NCBI GenBank assembly: GCA_012932865.1
Contig: SAXG01000024.1
Location: 496,001-560,000, forward strand
DNA: 64,000 nucleotides
Direction of reading: 5' to 3'
Source: Amylostereum areolatum
Taxonomy: Eukaryota > Basidiomycota > Agaricomycetes > Russulales > Stereaceae
The notes below the pieces were generated by a model that saw nothing but the letters and a program-made list of their open reading frames with translations, was not told the DNA's origin and did not search any database. Position numbers and translations under genes: made by a program. Shown in pieces: positions 24,069 to 35,447 of the stretch (position 1 is its first letter; the number at the start of each line of letters is the position of its first letter).

Positions 24069-24576
24069 GGGCTGTTAGTTCTTCTTACGTGAGAGCTACT
24101 CCTTCTTCTCCGTCGAAAAGAGGACTAAGGGATGATATAGGGAAGGGGGATGGAGGATAATCAGTGCGGGGGTTTAAGTAGGTGCGGGGAAATCCTGAAC
24201 ACGGACGATCCGTACCGACACCCGCACGTGAACATGTTTATCCGATGTTTTCCCGTTCGCCAGGGCCTCAGAGGCCCTCAGTTGCCTTCCAAACGCTTGA
24301 TCAACGTTCCCCAAAACTCAGTCGAATGTCGGACGTGACCCCCATTTTTCGCCAGCTGACCACACTGCGGGTGACACGACAGAATCGAGAGCTGCCGCAG
24401 TTGATTATATCCTCGACACCGGGACAGATGGCAGAGCACACGTCCCCGAATGCAGACCGCGAAAGGGAAGTTCCGATTGAATAAGAAACCAGTTATACCA
24501 AAGTACTAACATAAAGGACGGGGGTCTGCCCATGTTAATTGGGGTGGCATGGACGTGGGGAGCACATCACTCACCA
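24069..24576. other. Intergenic, GH3 promoter and CHS5 3' flank
   Basis: About 500 bp with no supported gene. It holds the GH3 upstream region and the downstream flank of the CHS5 gene. Confidence 0.4.
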
Positions 24577-26180
24577 CTAATTTAGGGATATCTCCTCCGT
24601 CTCGCCCACCTCCTCATCCCCATCCTGTGGACTGGCGACTTTCTCCTTCTCGATAGGCGTCGGTGGAGGAGGCACCTCTAGACTGAGAGCCGGCGCAGCC
24701 TCGGACCCAACGGCGGACAAACCTGCCTCCTCCGATCCGTCTTCGTCGACGCGAGGTTCTGCAGGCGAAGCCGCTGGTGGCTCATCCGTCTTCTTCTCTT
24801 CTTCCACTGGGGATGGGGATTTCGGTGGCGGGAACTTGAACGCTCTGTCCATCGTTCCATGCCGCATGTGCGGTGTCTGGGGCTTACCCTTGGAGGGAGA
24901 CAAAGCGCCTCCCTCCGCATCCTCAACGCTCTCTCCCGGCTCTTCGGGCGTGGGCTCGAACTTGGGCGGGGTGGTACGTGCACCCGATTGCGATGGTCTT
25001 GGAGGAGGGGAGGTAGGTGTGCGTGGAGGAGCGGGCAGTGATGCTCGGTTAGCGGCCCTTGCGCTGTGCGGAAGTGAAGTTTGAGACATGGATTGGGGAC
25101 GACTGAAGGGAGGCGATGTAATGGGCGTTGCAGGCGTGACCCCAAGGTAAAAGCCAGAGATAGGCATCATTCTGTGTGAACGAGCTCAGTGTGCCGGACA
25201 TGGAGAACAGAAATTGAGGCCACGTACTTGCGTTCCGAGCGGCACGCGAGAATCCACTGTGGTTGCACGACAGGAATGCTGAGCTGCAGCGCGCGCTGAT
25301 ACTCGACGCCTGGTGCGCTGTGGAGGCCGGTGGGGGAAGTTTGTACGGCGCTGGGGCTAGCCGCCGGAGTCGTGCACACGAAGTGCGTGGTGTCGATCTG
25401 TATCTTCTCGCTCCATTTCGCGCGCATCTCGTTGAGAGCAAGCTTCGCGTTTTCCAGCAGGACTGAGTCTTGCACGTTCCCGAAGCATACGGAGATACCG
25501 GATGTGTCGGTCATCGTATGCGTGCGCACGCGGATGAGATTGGAAGGGAAGTTGCCCGCCGAGGTGCGCATGACGAGCCGGAATGTGTATTCGGTGGCTA
25601 GGTCGAGCCCCGAGAGCTTCGTCGAAGTATTCTGGAGAGGCGATGGGATTGACGCCAGGCGTTGCCCATTGCGATAGATGTCCAAAGAGCGAAGCGTGGC
25701 GGTGGCGAGGTCAAGAGGGGGCCATTCGAGGGTCACGGATGTTTGGGTAACGTTCCGAAGCTGGGCGAGCGTTAAGCACGACAATTCAAGGGACACCGGT
25801 CAGACTCACCGTAATTTCCGGCGCTTGAGGTGACTTTGAGCCAAATGCCTCCAGGATGCTGCCTTGAAGGTCCCAGAAATCGTTCTCCCGCTTCTTCTCC
25901 TCGTCAAAGTTCTGCGTGACGGAGATGTTGACTATGGACCCAGCAGTAGCGCCGGGTGGAAGTAGGAGGGAAGGGAATTCGATGAGGTGGGCGCGCTCTC
26001 CTAGGAGAATCTACAATGGATTTCGGTCAGCCAGTGCCCTCTCGCCTCGCGAACCCAAAACGCACGGCCATGCCAGCATCTAGACGGAAATGAGCTCAAG
26101 AGGGCGGCGGTGTGAGCAACCTCAAACATACCGAGCTTCCCGACGGTGAACGTATAGCTGTCCGGGGATTTCACTGCCAT
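24577..26180 (-). CDS. CHS5: CHS5-like exomer subunit
   Basis: A multi-exon homologue of yeast Chs5, which with ChAPs forms the exomer coat that carries chitin synthase and other cargo from the trans-Golgi to the surface. The start is MAVKSPDSYTFTVGKL (ATG at 26180). The short N-terminal dimerisation region (GERAHLIEFPSLLLPPGATA) leads into a fibronectin III domain (TQTSVTLEWPPLDLATATL, YRNGQRLASI, ATEYTFRLVM). Then comes a BRCT domain (ISVCFGNVQ, IDTTHFVCTTP, IPVVQPQWILAC). The C-terminal third is Pro/Ser/Glu-rich and disordered, ending EETEEISLN-like before the stop at 24577. Domain order and tail fit Chs5. It is divergently transcribed from the CDK8 gene with 199 bp between the ATGs. Confidence 0.88.
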
Positions 26181-26379
26181 AATGCGGATTCTATGAGATC
26201 ATAAAGCGAGGTGAGGGTGGAGGACGTAGAGGACGACCGGGCGAAGGCCGCGTCGGCGACGAACAACGCGCGGTCGACGCGACCCGCGATGTTCCCACGC
26301 TTGTTATTTCCGTCTTCCACAACGCCGACGCTGCCACGAGGCTACGATGTCATCTAGGCTTCCTTAACACCCGTCCTCG
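26181..26379. promoter_or_regulatory. Compact bidirectional promoter, CHS5 and CDK8
   Basis: Only 199 bp separate the two start codons, so the genes must share promoter DNA. No clear TATA box was seen on either strand. Confidence 0.5.
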
Positions 26380-27844
26380 ATGGTCGAAGACTGGACGACC
26401 GTCCTCAACAATGATCCTATGCGCCTCTACCGTGCCAAGCGCGACGAGGCGCATCGGAACGTAACGTCCAAGTACAACATCCTTGGCTTCATCTCCTCGG
26501 GTACATACGGTCGTGTGTACAAAGCCCAAAGCAAGGACAACGAAGGGAAACTCCACGCGATCAAGAAGTTCAAGCCAGACAAGGAAGGCGACGTGGTCAC
26601 ATACACTGGCATCAGCCAGAGCGCCATCCGCGAGATCGCGGTGCGTATATATACCTTGCAGAAGATGCGGATATGCTCTGACGCCTCTGCAGTTGAACAG
26701 GGAAATCTCGCATGTCAATGTCGTGGCGTTGAAGGAGGTCATTCTGGAGGACAAGTCGATCTACATGGTGTTTGAATATGCAGAGCACGACTTCCTCGTG
26801 AGTATTTACTTCCTCGCCACCCCGTTCGAGGACTAACGAAACGCACCGTAGCAAGTGATCCACCACTACTCCCAAACCATGCGAACTCCTATACCGAATG
26901 CAGTCCTCAAGTCGCTCATCTACCAACTTTTCAATGGCCTCCTTTACCTTCACTCATGCCACATCCTCCACCGCGACCTCAAGCCTGCCAACATCCTCAT
27001 CACATCCGCAGGTGTCGTCAAAATCGGCGACCTTGGCCTGGCGCGTCTAACCTACCAGCCACTGCAGCCTCTTTTTGCCGGAGACAAGGTCGTCGTCACT
27101 ATATGGTACCGCGCCCCCGAACTTCTCTTGGGCGCAAAGCATTACCATAAGGCGGTCGACTGTTGGGCCGTCGGCTGTGTCATGGCGGAGCTTGCGAGTC
27201 TTCGGCCAATTTTCAAGGGTGAGGAGGCCAAGCTGGACTCTAAGAAGGTCGTCCCCTTCCAAAAGGACCAGTTGCTCAAGATCCTGGAGGTGCTGGGGAC
27301 CCCCGTTGGTACGTTTTGCCTGCAAGTGCCGGTGTCCGTTTGCGCTGACGGCTGGACAGAGAGCGAGTGGCCTGGAATCAGGGACATGCCGGAATACAAC
27401 AACGCGCGCCGTTTGGACGCCTATCCAAACCGCCTGTACGAATGGTGTCGCCAGCGGATTGCGTCCAACGCGGGCTACGACCTGCTGCGTCTGCTATTCA
27501 CGTATGACCCTGACAGACGGCTAACTGCCAAGGAGGCGCTCACGCACAAATGGTTCTTCGAGGATCCACGTCCAACTGACAAGTACGTTGCCCGCCATCC
27601 TGCTGTTCGCGTGGCATGGCTGACGGCCCTCTATAGCGTCTTCCAATCGGTATCAGCACCACATATGCCTCCTCACCGACGGATCACGCAGGACGATGCA
27701 CCGTCGATGATGCCCGCTCAGCCACCGGTGTCGCACCCTCAGCACATGCAAGGGACCACGCAAAGTGCAAGCAGCTTTGCCAGTATGAGCGCGAGCGGTG
27801 CCGCTATGCATGTCTCAAGGAAGAAAGCTTCGAGGATAAACTAG
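26380..27844 (+). CDS. SSN3: CDK8-type cyclin-dependent kinase of Mediator
   Basis: Exons 26380-26640, 26693-26797, 26852-27308, 27360-27582 and 27637-27844 splice in phase. The kinase domain has SSGTYGRVYKA (glycine loop), HAIKKFK (Lys), the SQSAIRE helix typical of CDK8/Ssn3 in place of PSTAIRE, ILHRDLKPANIL (catalytic loop), IGDLGLARL (DLG rather than DFG, normal in this subfamily) and IWYRAPELLLG. ESEWPGIRDMPEY and FTYDPDRRLTAKEALTHKWF complete the C-lobe. The tail (MPPHRRITQDDAPSMMP onward) is Gln/Ser-rich. The family pairs with cyclin C, Med12 and Med13 and phosphorylates RNA polymerase II CTD and transcription factors. Confidence 0.93.
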
Positions 27845-28456
27845 ACATCCGTCGTGTGTCTGTGTATAAATGTATGAACATGCGTACCATCACTACCAAC
27901 TCTGCCGTATCGTGCCCCTGTTCTGTCCTCAACCGCGCGAAACGAAAAGGTTCCTACGCGCAAGCACCGCTTAGTCATTCGTGTTCTCACTATGCACTTG
28001 GATCCACAGAAGCTTCAATGATATACTCATGGCATGACATTGGCTCGCGCCCCAGCCGGACAGATCGCTCAATGATCCATGGTCATGGTCGAGCAACGTA
28101 GATCAACTTTGGACGGTATAACTTTGGACCCGAGGTAGAAGGTAATTGTCAGTGGAGTGTCATCTCTTCAGATATGCGTGCGAGCTGACAACCTTTCGGC
28201 ATCAGCCATAGGGCATAGGGTCCCAGGCTAAGCTATTTTGTGGCCTTTTTCGACGGGACGGCAAAATGCCCTGTTCGCGTCCTATGGGCCGAGCGCAATA
28301 CATCGTTAGCCTATAAAAACTCTCCCCGGCCTATCTGTTTTGTCACTTGTTTGAACCACCCAAAATACAAAGGTGCCCTCCTCTTCACACTCCCCTTATC
28401 TAGCGTTGCTCACCTCTCGCAGCTCTCAGACAATTCCCTTCCCTTCCGACCACATC
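27845..28456. promoter_or_regulatory. CDK8 3' flank and FIP copy 2 promoter
   Basis: No gene is supported. A TATA box (CTATAAAAA) at about 28312-28320 precedes a C/T-rich leader to the FIP ATG at 28457. Confidence 0.5.
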
Positions 28457-28801
28457 ATGACCAACGTTACCAATACCGGTCTTCAGTTCCTCCTCGCGTA
28501 CAACGTGCAGAAAGTCTGCTTCGACTACACGCCGCAATGGGAGCGTGGCAATCCCGGCAGCTATATCAACACGGTCACCTTCCCCAAGGCCCTCACTGAC
28601 CAAGGGTACCAGTACCGCGTCCGCAAAGGTACGACGGACCTTGGCGTCCGTGGCGGATACACCGTCCAGCCTGACGGGTCGCAAAAGGTCAACTTCCTCG
28701 ACTACAACGGCGGGCGCGGGATAGAAGACTCGACCACGATCAAGGTCTACGTCGTCGATCCCACCACGCAAAACGAGTACTTGATCGCCCAGTGGAACTG
28801 A
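28457..28801 (+). CDS. Fungal immunomodulatory protein (FIP), copy 2
   Basis: An intronless 114-residue FIP, starting [20 protein letters not shown]. Family landmarks are [53 protein letters not shown] and [10 protein letters not shown] at the C-terminus. No classical signal peptide is seen. It is the same length as copy 1 (13917-14261) but clearly diverged at many positions, so this is an older duplication rather than a recent transposition. A TATA box lies about 140 bp upstream. FIPs of related fungi are small lectin-like dimers; the role in the fungus itself is not established. Confidence 0.93.
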   Translation: MTNVTNTGLQFLLAYNVQKVCFDYTPQWERGNPGSYINTVTFPKALTDQGYQYRVRKGTTDLGVRGGYTVQPDGSQKVNFLDYNGGRGIEDSTTIKVYVVDPTTQNEYLIAQWN

Positions 28802-29310
28802 GGGACCGGTGGAGTAGAGAAACGGCCGTCGCAGGACTGGTGAAGGGGAGCAGAGCATGGATGAAGGCGAGATACAGCGCTCTTTCGATGTCAGCAGCAG
28901 CTGCACATGGCTGCATTTTAGCAGCGGGTTGCAACCCTGTAGTTGTTATTACGAAGAAATGGTACAGTTCGAAGCGGACTTTTTCGACGCTTCGGACAAT
29001 CCGAGAGGGCTCAAGAATCGACCCGGGTTCCCTTCGTCGATCCTCTCCACCGTGATGTTGATCAGTTCAGTCCGCCATTCCGCTCCAAGTTGTACTCATA
29101 ATGGTCATAAGTCGCCGGCCACGCAGAGAAAATACTTTGACAAACTCCTTGGCGCGCTGTCCCACCTTGAAAAGTCCTTCAAACCGTCGGAAAGTTGATT
29201 CCGATAGATAGATAAGTAGTGAGTAGAATCGAGTCATTGCGTGTCTCAGTCATATAAACCACCTGCCTGCCGTCGTCCCTATCTATCTTTCCTCGAGTTT
29301 CCCGCTAGCC
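28802..29310. other. Intergenic
   Basis: A frame at 28857-29198 (MDEGEIQRSFDVSSSCTW...) is open, but has no recognisable domain and lies in FIP 3' flank DNA. I do not annotate it as a gene. Confidence 0.4.
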
Positions 29311-29895
29311 ATGGCCCACGCTCGACCGGCCGTCATCGTGCGCGACGCGCGTGAAGAGGACCTTCCAGCCGTGCACACCATCCTCACGCACTACATCCTG
29401 ACCTCCCACGCCATCTTCATCGACGAGCCCCAGCCCTTCGACGAGACCCGCGCCAAGTACGCGTCCGTGCGCGCGGCGGGTATGCCGTACCTCGTCGCGA
29501 CGCTCCCGGATCCCTCCCCGGACGGGCCCGCGCGGGAGCGCGTCGTGGGATACACCTACGTCTCGCCGTACCACCCCCGCCCGGGATACCGCCTCACGCT
29601 CGAAAACACCATCTATCTCGCGCCGGACCACGCTGGCATGGGCATCGGAGGCGCGCTTCTCAGCGCGCTCATCGCGGCGTGCGAGCGCGGGCCCTGGCGC
29701 ACGATCATCGCGTCGATCGGGGACGCGGGCGGGGAGTGGACGAATAGGGCGTCGATTGGGCTGCACGAGAAGTTTGGGTTTAGGCATGTGGGCAGGATGG
29801 GGAAGCTTGGGGTCAAGCTTGGACGGTGGGTGGACGTCGTGTATATGCAGCTGGACATCGGGGAACCGAAGGGGGAGGAAGAGGACAGCGTGTAG
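29311..29895 (+). CDS. GNAT N-acetyltransferase, phosphinothricin acetyltransferase-like
   Basis: A single 194-codon exon with strongly GC-rich third positions. The order is typical of the PAT/MddA branch of GNATs: IVRDAREEDLPAVHTILTHY at the N-terminus, a FIDEPQPFDETRAKYASV segment, GYTYVSPYHPRPGYRLTLEN, then the acetyl-CoA loop HAGMGIGGALLSALIAACE (Q/R-x-x-G-x-G/A type), IASIGDAGGEWTNRASIGLH and FGFRHVGRMGKLGVKLGRW. The family acetylates small amines such as phosphinothricin or methionine sulfone analogues; the natural substrate here is unknown. The lack of introns among intron-rich neighbours and the bacterial-like architecture would fit old horizontal transfer. Confidence 0.85.
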   Translation: MAHARPAVIVRDAREEDLPAVHTILTHYILTSHAIFIDEPQPFDETRAKYASVRAAGMPYLVATLPDPSPDGPARERVVGYTYVSPYHPRPGYRLTLENTIYLAPDHAGMGIGGALLSALIAACERGPWRTIIASIGDAGGEWTNRASIGLHEKFGFRHVGRMGKLGVKLGRWVDVVYMQLDIGEPKGEEEDSV

Positions 29896-30041
29896 TAGGG
29901 ATGAGGGCGCAGGGGAGAGGGGCATGTGATCGCGATCCGGAAGGGACGGTGTGGGGGACTATAAGGTAGAGTGTGCTCGAGGGCTAGATAGCAAGGACAG
30001 CAAAGCGATACAAAAGGAAAACGTGTCCAGAACTCACAACG

Positions 30042-32084
30042 CTACGGCTCGTCTTCGTCGTCGTCCTCCTCCTCGTCCACATCCATCATATCCTCAGTAG
30101 TACCACCCCCACGTATAGGGTAAAACCTCCCTCCGCTCTCCATTAGCTCCCGTATGTTGATCCCGTAGTCCCGCTGCATCACCACCCTCCGCCCCTCCAT
30201 ATCCCACCCAAGGCCACTGTTGAAGAACCGGCGTCGGTGGTCTTCCGCCTCGGCCTCGGCCTCCACGTCCTGGGCCGCTTCATAGTACCCATAGTGGTCC
30301 AACTGAGGCACGTCGTACCACTCGTTCGTCGTGATGCTCATCCGTTTCTTCTTACGTCCCCGCCGTGGCCGTGAGCGTCTTCTCCTTGAGGAGGACTCGT
30401 CCGAGTCGTAGCGGTAGGCATCCACGTCGTCCGAGTCGTCCGTGCCCGGCTCAGCCATGTCGGGCTCCTGGAGGTCGTACACGAACCGGGCGGTCTCTGC
30501 TCGCCCACATCTGTCAGCGTTAAACATGGGTAAACATGCGAGGACGTACGCGCTAGCCGTTCGTCCAACTCGTCGGTTTCTTTCGACGTTCCTGGCTCCG
30601 TGAATCCCAAGTGGCGGTCAAGGCTTTCCCGCGGAACGTCGTGCAGACCCACGGACGGCGCAGGTTGAAGCTCCGCTAGCTGCCGTAGCGCCATCTCCCT
30701 GCAACGACACGGTCAGCCAATCCAACCATGGGAACAGGGAGCAGCACACACTTAACCCGGTCCAACGAACCGTCCTTCAAATTCATGTCTTCCATGTTGT
30801 TCTCCGCGACCTCCAACCTGTACCGCGGCGCGAACCACTCGAAGAACTCGTTCCAGGGCAGGAGGGGGCTCATGTCCTTCTCCACGCCCAGCGCACACGC
30901 CGTCTCGAACGCCCAGGTCCGCGCGGCGTTCTTCACCGTATACCCGCCCCCGCCGAGGAGGATGAAGGGGATGTTGAGCGCACGCACGAACTGCACGCAG
31001 TGCGCGTGCCCGTTCATCGTCACGTTGAAGCACCCGAGCTTGTCCCCCGCGAGCGAGTCCGCCCCGCACTGAAGCACGATCGCCGACGGCTGGAAGACGT
31101 CCACAATGCGCGTGACGATCTACGTTATGTCATGTTAGTCGATGGATCCGGCGAAGCGCGAGGTGCACGCACAGGCTCGAAGATGCTCCTAAACGACTCG
31201 TCGCTCAGCCCGTCTTTCAGCGGCACGTTGACCGCGTATCCACGCCCCGGCCCTTTCCCCCGATCGTCCTGCGTGCCCGTCCCCGGGAAGTACTCCCCGA
31301 ACTTGTGGAAGCTGCACGTCATGACGCGTTCGGAAGTGTAAAACGCCTCCTCGACGCCATCGCCGTGGTGACAGTCGATGTCGATGTAGAGGACGCGGGG
31401 GTAGGTGCGCAGAAGCTCGAGGACGCCGAGCACGATGTCGTTGATGTAGCAAAACCCCGACGCCTCGCGCTTTTTCGCGTGATGCAGCCCGCCGGCCCAA
31501 TTGATTGCGATGTCGGCGGAGCCAGATGTGATGCGTTTGGCGGCCGCTGCAAACGATGAGAACGAGCAAGCTATCGGGGTGATGCGCGACGCACCGATTG
31601 TTCCGCCAGCCGATATGGAACAGAACTCGAATATACCTTCGAATGCGGGGTTGTCGTCGCCAACGAGGACTGGCGCGTGGAGTGAGTAAGTGACCACAGG
31701 TGGGGGAGAAGGGGGGCGTACATCGTGTCCCATTATAAGTCAGCTCTTCCGCCGTCTCTGGAGTCACTCTCGTGAGAAAATTGACGTATTCGTCGGTGTG
31801 GAAGGAGGAGAGAACTTCGGGTGTCGCGCGTTTTGCTGTCTGGCACGATCGCGTTAGAAGTGTTCGCATGTGAGACACGCAGGGACGCACCATGACTTCC
31901 ATCTTGCCCAGCATATCGTATGCGGTCAGGAGTTCGTGGGTGATTCGCATTCGCAGGGGTTTCATGGGATGACCCGATCCGTAAGAATACGCTCCAACGT
32001 CGGCTGCAAGGGATCAGTACGGCGGCGGGAGCACTGGCGAGAAGACTGACGATCGTAGTAGTAAGAAACACGTCGTCGCGACAT
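30042..32084 (-). CDS. Class I histone deacetylase (HOS2/HDAC3-like)
   Basis: A multi-exon zinc-dependent deacetylase. Exon 1 encodes [11 protein letters not shown] and joins to [20 protein letters not shown]. Catalytic landmarks are intact: [20 protein letters not shown] (the His pair), [17 protein letters not shown] (zinc ligands Asp and His), [17 protein letters not shown] (second zinc Asp) and LLGGGGYT (transition-state Tyr). A C-terminal tail of about 150 residues is acidic and basic in turns, with Ser/Arg blocks and an [10 protein letters not shown] end. The DPDVGxYxYGxGHPMKP start favours the Hos2/HDAC3 branch over Rpd3, but I did not build a tree. The protein should remove acetyl groups from histone H3/H4 in a Set3C/NCoR-like complex. 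Confidence 0.9.
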
Positions 32085-32662
32085 GATCAAGACCAGTCCT
32101 CGAGGCGCGTGGAAGGATCGTTCTTGAGTATTTCGGCGAAGTGAAGAAGAAGATGGGACTCCCGCAAAGAGTTGAACCAGACACGAGAGCACTCCGGGCA
32201 ACCTCGAGGCGGTCCGAGGTCGTGCTATCACGGGATCTGGCAGATCCCGTGATAGCACGACCTCCGAGTCAACTTGAATTTCAAGGCGGACTACCATGAG
32301 TACATACAAAACACAGCACTTTGGGACGTAGTCCAAGGATCCACTGCCGTGCTTCATACATGTGCATAAAGAGCACAGATAATTCAAGCACCTACTTTGC
32401 ACCTGTAGCATGTACTTACGTATAGGTTGCAGATAAGTAGTCCTGGAGCCACGCATCAGGAAAGACAACGATCGGAAGGCAGCTGAGTCCCGACAACAGT
32501 ATTCCCGTAACACCTTGAATTCAAACTAAGTAAACGGTCAGGATAGAGAGCGATATTGCCGACGAGGACACACAAAACAAGAAGATGCACAGCGTATACA
32601 AAGCAATGACAGTAGCAAGGGACAGCAATTAGATGCAAGCAACCAACAAGTGAGAAAGGAGG
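32085..32662. other. Intergenic with perfect inverted repeat
   Basis: Lies between the HDAC start and the end of the kinase gene. No gene is supported. It holds the hairpin described separately. Confidence 0.5.
32216..32264. repeat. Perfect 23-bp inverted repeat with 3-nt loop
   Basis: The left arm (32216-32238) begins GAGGTCGTGCTATCAC; the right arm (32242-32264) is its exact reverse complement, separated by GGC. No poly-T follows and no flanking gene uses it as an obvious terminator. It could extrude as a cruciform or be transcribed as a hairpin. Confidence 0.9.
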
Positions 32663-34029
32663 TTATGATCCTGAAGAGCGGGGCGGCTCGGGGATTGCGG
32701 ATTTGCGCGTGACGATGTAAACGGCGGTGCGGAAGTAATATGGCACGGCTCGCCACATGCGAACAATGCTCAGCTCGCGCCTGCCGACGATGCGCGAGCG
32801 AAGCTTCCAGGTCGACAACGTTTTGCGGATGTCCTCGAACCGCGCGACCACTTCCTCGATCTTCGGACGTTTCGACGGATCAGTCTGGACCATATCCATA
32901 ACAAGGGCGTCCATGAACTCGAACCCATGGCATTTCTGCGCGAGCAAGGTCAGCGTCATAGACAGGTGAAAATCAACGAACGAACTTGAAGGAACTTAAT
33001 GCGAATCAGATTTCCGAGGTAGTAGATATCCGTCGGGAAAGGGTCACAGGGGACGTTGTATGCTTCTCCTTGGTGTTCGGGGGCGGTTCTATCGCCTCCT
33101 CTTAGAGGAAGTTCACGAGGCGGGCCTGCCGTTGGATCGTACTTGCGTGATGTGCCGAAGTCGATGAGGTAGTATTTTGGGGGACGTTGAGTGCGGGTAT
33201 AATGTTTGGCTCGACCTTTCCAATTCTTCTTGCGGTTTATATTCGTCGGGTGGAATCCGTTGGGGTACAGGTGGTGGGGATCGTACATGATATTATTGTC
33301 TGTACAGTCCCTACATGCATTCGGCTTTAATACGAGAATACGTAGGCAAAATAGAGCGTACCTATGTGCGACATTATGCTCGTGCATGAAGTGTATACCC
33401 TGAGGAGCGCGTCAGAGCATTGAGGAGAAGGAGCTCGGCATGACGCACCTCAAAGATCTGACCAAAGAAAGCGACGGCCTCTCCGATAGTCTCAAACCGA
33501 GGGTTGTCCCATGGTCTGTAGAATGGCATCACCATGACCTTCCCGCCATCTTCAGGTAAGTCAAGAACCTCGTAGAAGGGAATACAGTGATTCCGAGGAT
33601 CAGAAGCAATAGGCTCTGCGGAGAAGTACTGGCCAATTGATACTTCAGGAGAGCGGCGACTAGCTATTTCCTTCTTGAAAAATACCAGAGTGTTATCTGA
33701 TTTACGAACAGCGTCCATGGTAATGGATGCTGCCTAGTAGTATACGTTAGCAGAATATCGGAGAATTTAGAAAGAGAGTAACGCACCACGCCGACCTGGC
33801 CGTCCTCAAAATCAAAATACGGCTTTTTCTTCCCTGTCCACGGTGGTGCCCAGCCCCTTTGATATCTCGCACGCAGAACATAGCCAGCCTTTTCTTCAAG
33901 CCACTTTCCATGGTGCCGCCACCACAGCTCGGAGCTGTTTAGGCCCCCAGGGTTGGCCTCTATCCTTCGAACTTCTTCCGACGTCGCGACAGACTGTAAT
34001 GACGGTGCCCTTTCTGGCGGGGATGCCAT
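32663..34029 (-). CDS. Orphan protein kinase (basidiomycete type)
   Basis: A multi-exon protein with a kinase fold. The start is MASPPERAPSLQSV (34029), followed by a W-rich stretch (WWRHHGKWLEEKAGYVLRAR). The N-lobe has SDNTLVFFKKEI. The catalytic loop, completed by splicing, is NVAHRDCTDNNIM (HRD with Asn), and the metal site is YYLIDFGTSRKY. A long insert between them (HHLYPNGFHPTN...RTQRPPKY) is unusual. QTDPSKRPKIEEVVARFEDI marks the C-lobe. The last exon ends with a hydrophobic stretch (VPYYFRTAVYIVT) that could anchor it to a membrane. Key residues are present, so it may be active. This fits the expanded orphan kinases of Agaricomycetes; no substrate is inferred. Confidence 0.75.
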
Positions 34030-34585
34030 GGTGGAAGGTGGGGACTTGGTGGGGAACGAGCGATGTGTGAACGAACTTCATCGTGCTCATTCGTTGTCGT
34101 TTGTCGGACTCCAAAATCCGGCCAGACTGAGACTCCCGGCCGGCCATGATCCGGATTTCAATGACAATAGCCACCTCGCGCGCCGTCGACCTGCTCTGAC
34201 AAGCATCGCCGCTGATGCCCACGCCAGTGCGACGAAGCTGACGTCCTTTTGTTCTCGTCTGGGGTTGGTATTGTTCTCGAGGCTACGTACTTACGGGCAG
34301 CGGATCTCGTCTGGAATCACGGTGCTTTTGTTCTCGATCCCTGGGAATTCAATCGCGCCCTAAGCTTCAGGACCTTACCTTGTTCACTTACCTAAAGGCG
34401 GAGGTCTTGTCGACGAAGAACACGAAGAAGACGAGTCCCAGGTATCAAACTTTCCTCAGCATTCATATAAATCATTGAGCGACCGGTGCGTACTTTCCCC
34501 CAACAAACCGACACTCTCGACGAGTTCGGCCCACTGCTACTGGTTCTTTCTCCCTCGCCTCATACTCGCATCTTCCACGTCCTCG
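34030..34585. other. Divergent spacer between kinase and coiled-coil gene
   Basis: A TATA-like CATATAAAT at about 34464-34472 points to the plus-strand gene at 34586. No coding frame is convincing. Confidence 0.4.
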
Positions 34586-35447
34586 ATGTCTAATTCTCGC
34601 GATCAACCTAGGCAAAGCTCTTCTATCAATCCATACATCGTGGAGGTTGCCGACGCAGGTGGCGAGGTCTTGAAGGCCTACGCTAGTTACTACCTAGGCT
34701 CTATTCTGTCTAGGCAGTTGCCGTCCAGCAAGAAGAAGAAGGCCGACGCTAAGTTATCTGCCACCCTACTCCTCATGGAAAGCTTCATTGGCAAGCTGGA
34801 TCATGATTCCAAAGTGCACATGAAGCGAGTTTATAACGCGTACGCTATCTTCTTGAACTCGACCACTTCGCGGTACTGAAGAGCATTGTCACATTCTTTC
34901 TCAGGGCGAAGGACAAGCAAGAGCAAGCGATTGAAGGAAAGTTCGACTTCTTTTTTAGAGCCCGTGGCTTCCACAAAGTCTCTACCCATGCTCTCAAGGT
35001 TGCCAAGGTACGCCACTTTTTCTACTGCTTTCCTTCAACCGTCTTGAATATATTACGCTCAAATTCTAGAGTTACTCGGAGCAAGTGCGTGAGGCGGCTT
35101 GTTGGGCGCAGATAACGCAAGAAATTGCTAATGCATGTAAGCTCGTCACGTCCTTCCGAGTCCTTGCCTTCGAACCTAATGTCTTTATCGCAGCTCAAGT
35201 CAGTCTCGCCCATGCGAACCAATACCCCGATCAGCACGCGACGCATGTTCAGCGTGCTAACCCATTCTCCGATAGTTCTTCCCTTCATAGCTCCGCGGAC
35301 TCTGACCAAGTCAGCCAGCTCACCGCAGACGTATACGCTAGCGATGACGGCTTAGGCGAGTACTCAGAGATGCCTTGCTGGGAGAATATGGAATTAATCA
35401 TGAACAGAGATGACCGTAATCACAGCGACAACCGACGGAGGGGTTGA
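34586..35447 (+). CDS. Hypothetical alpha-helical protein, possibly frameshifted
   Basis: It begins MSNSRDQPRQSSSINPYIVE with a helical region AGGEVLKAYASYYLGSILSR. Near 34835 the frame must change to reach a second helical block (KSIVTFFLRAKDKQEQAIEG...FFFRARGFHKVSTHALKVAK). Either a 53-nt intron (GTTTATAAC...CTGAAG) or a one-base frameshift explains this. Clear introns at 35008-35069 and 35139-35193 then join SYSEQVREAACWAQITQEIA to an acidic Ser-rich tail that stops at 35447. I do not recognise the family. Confidence 0.5.
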
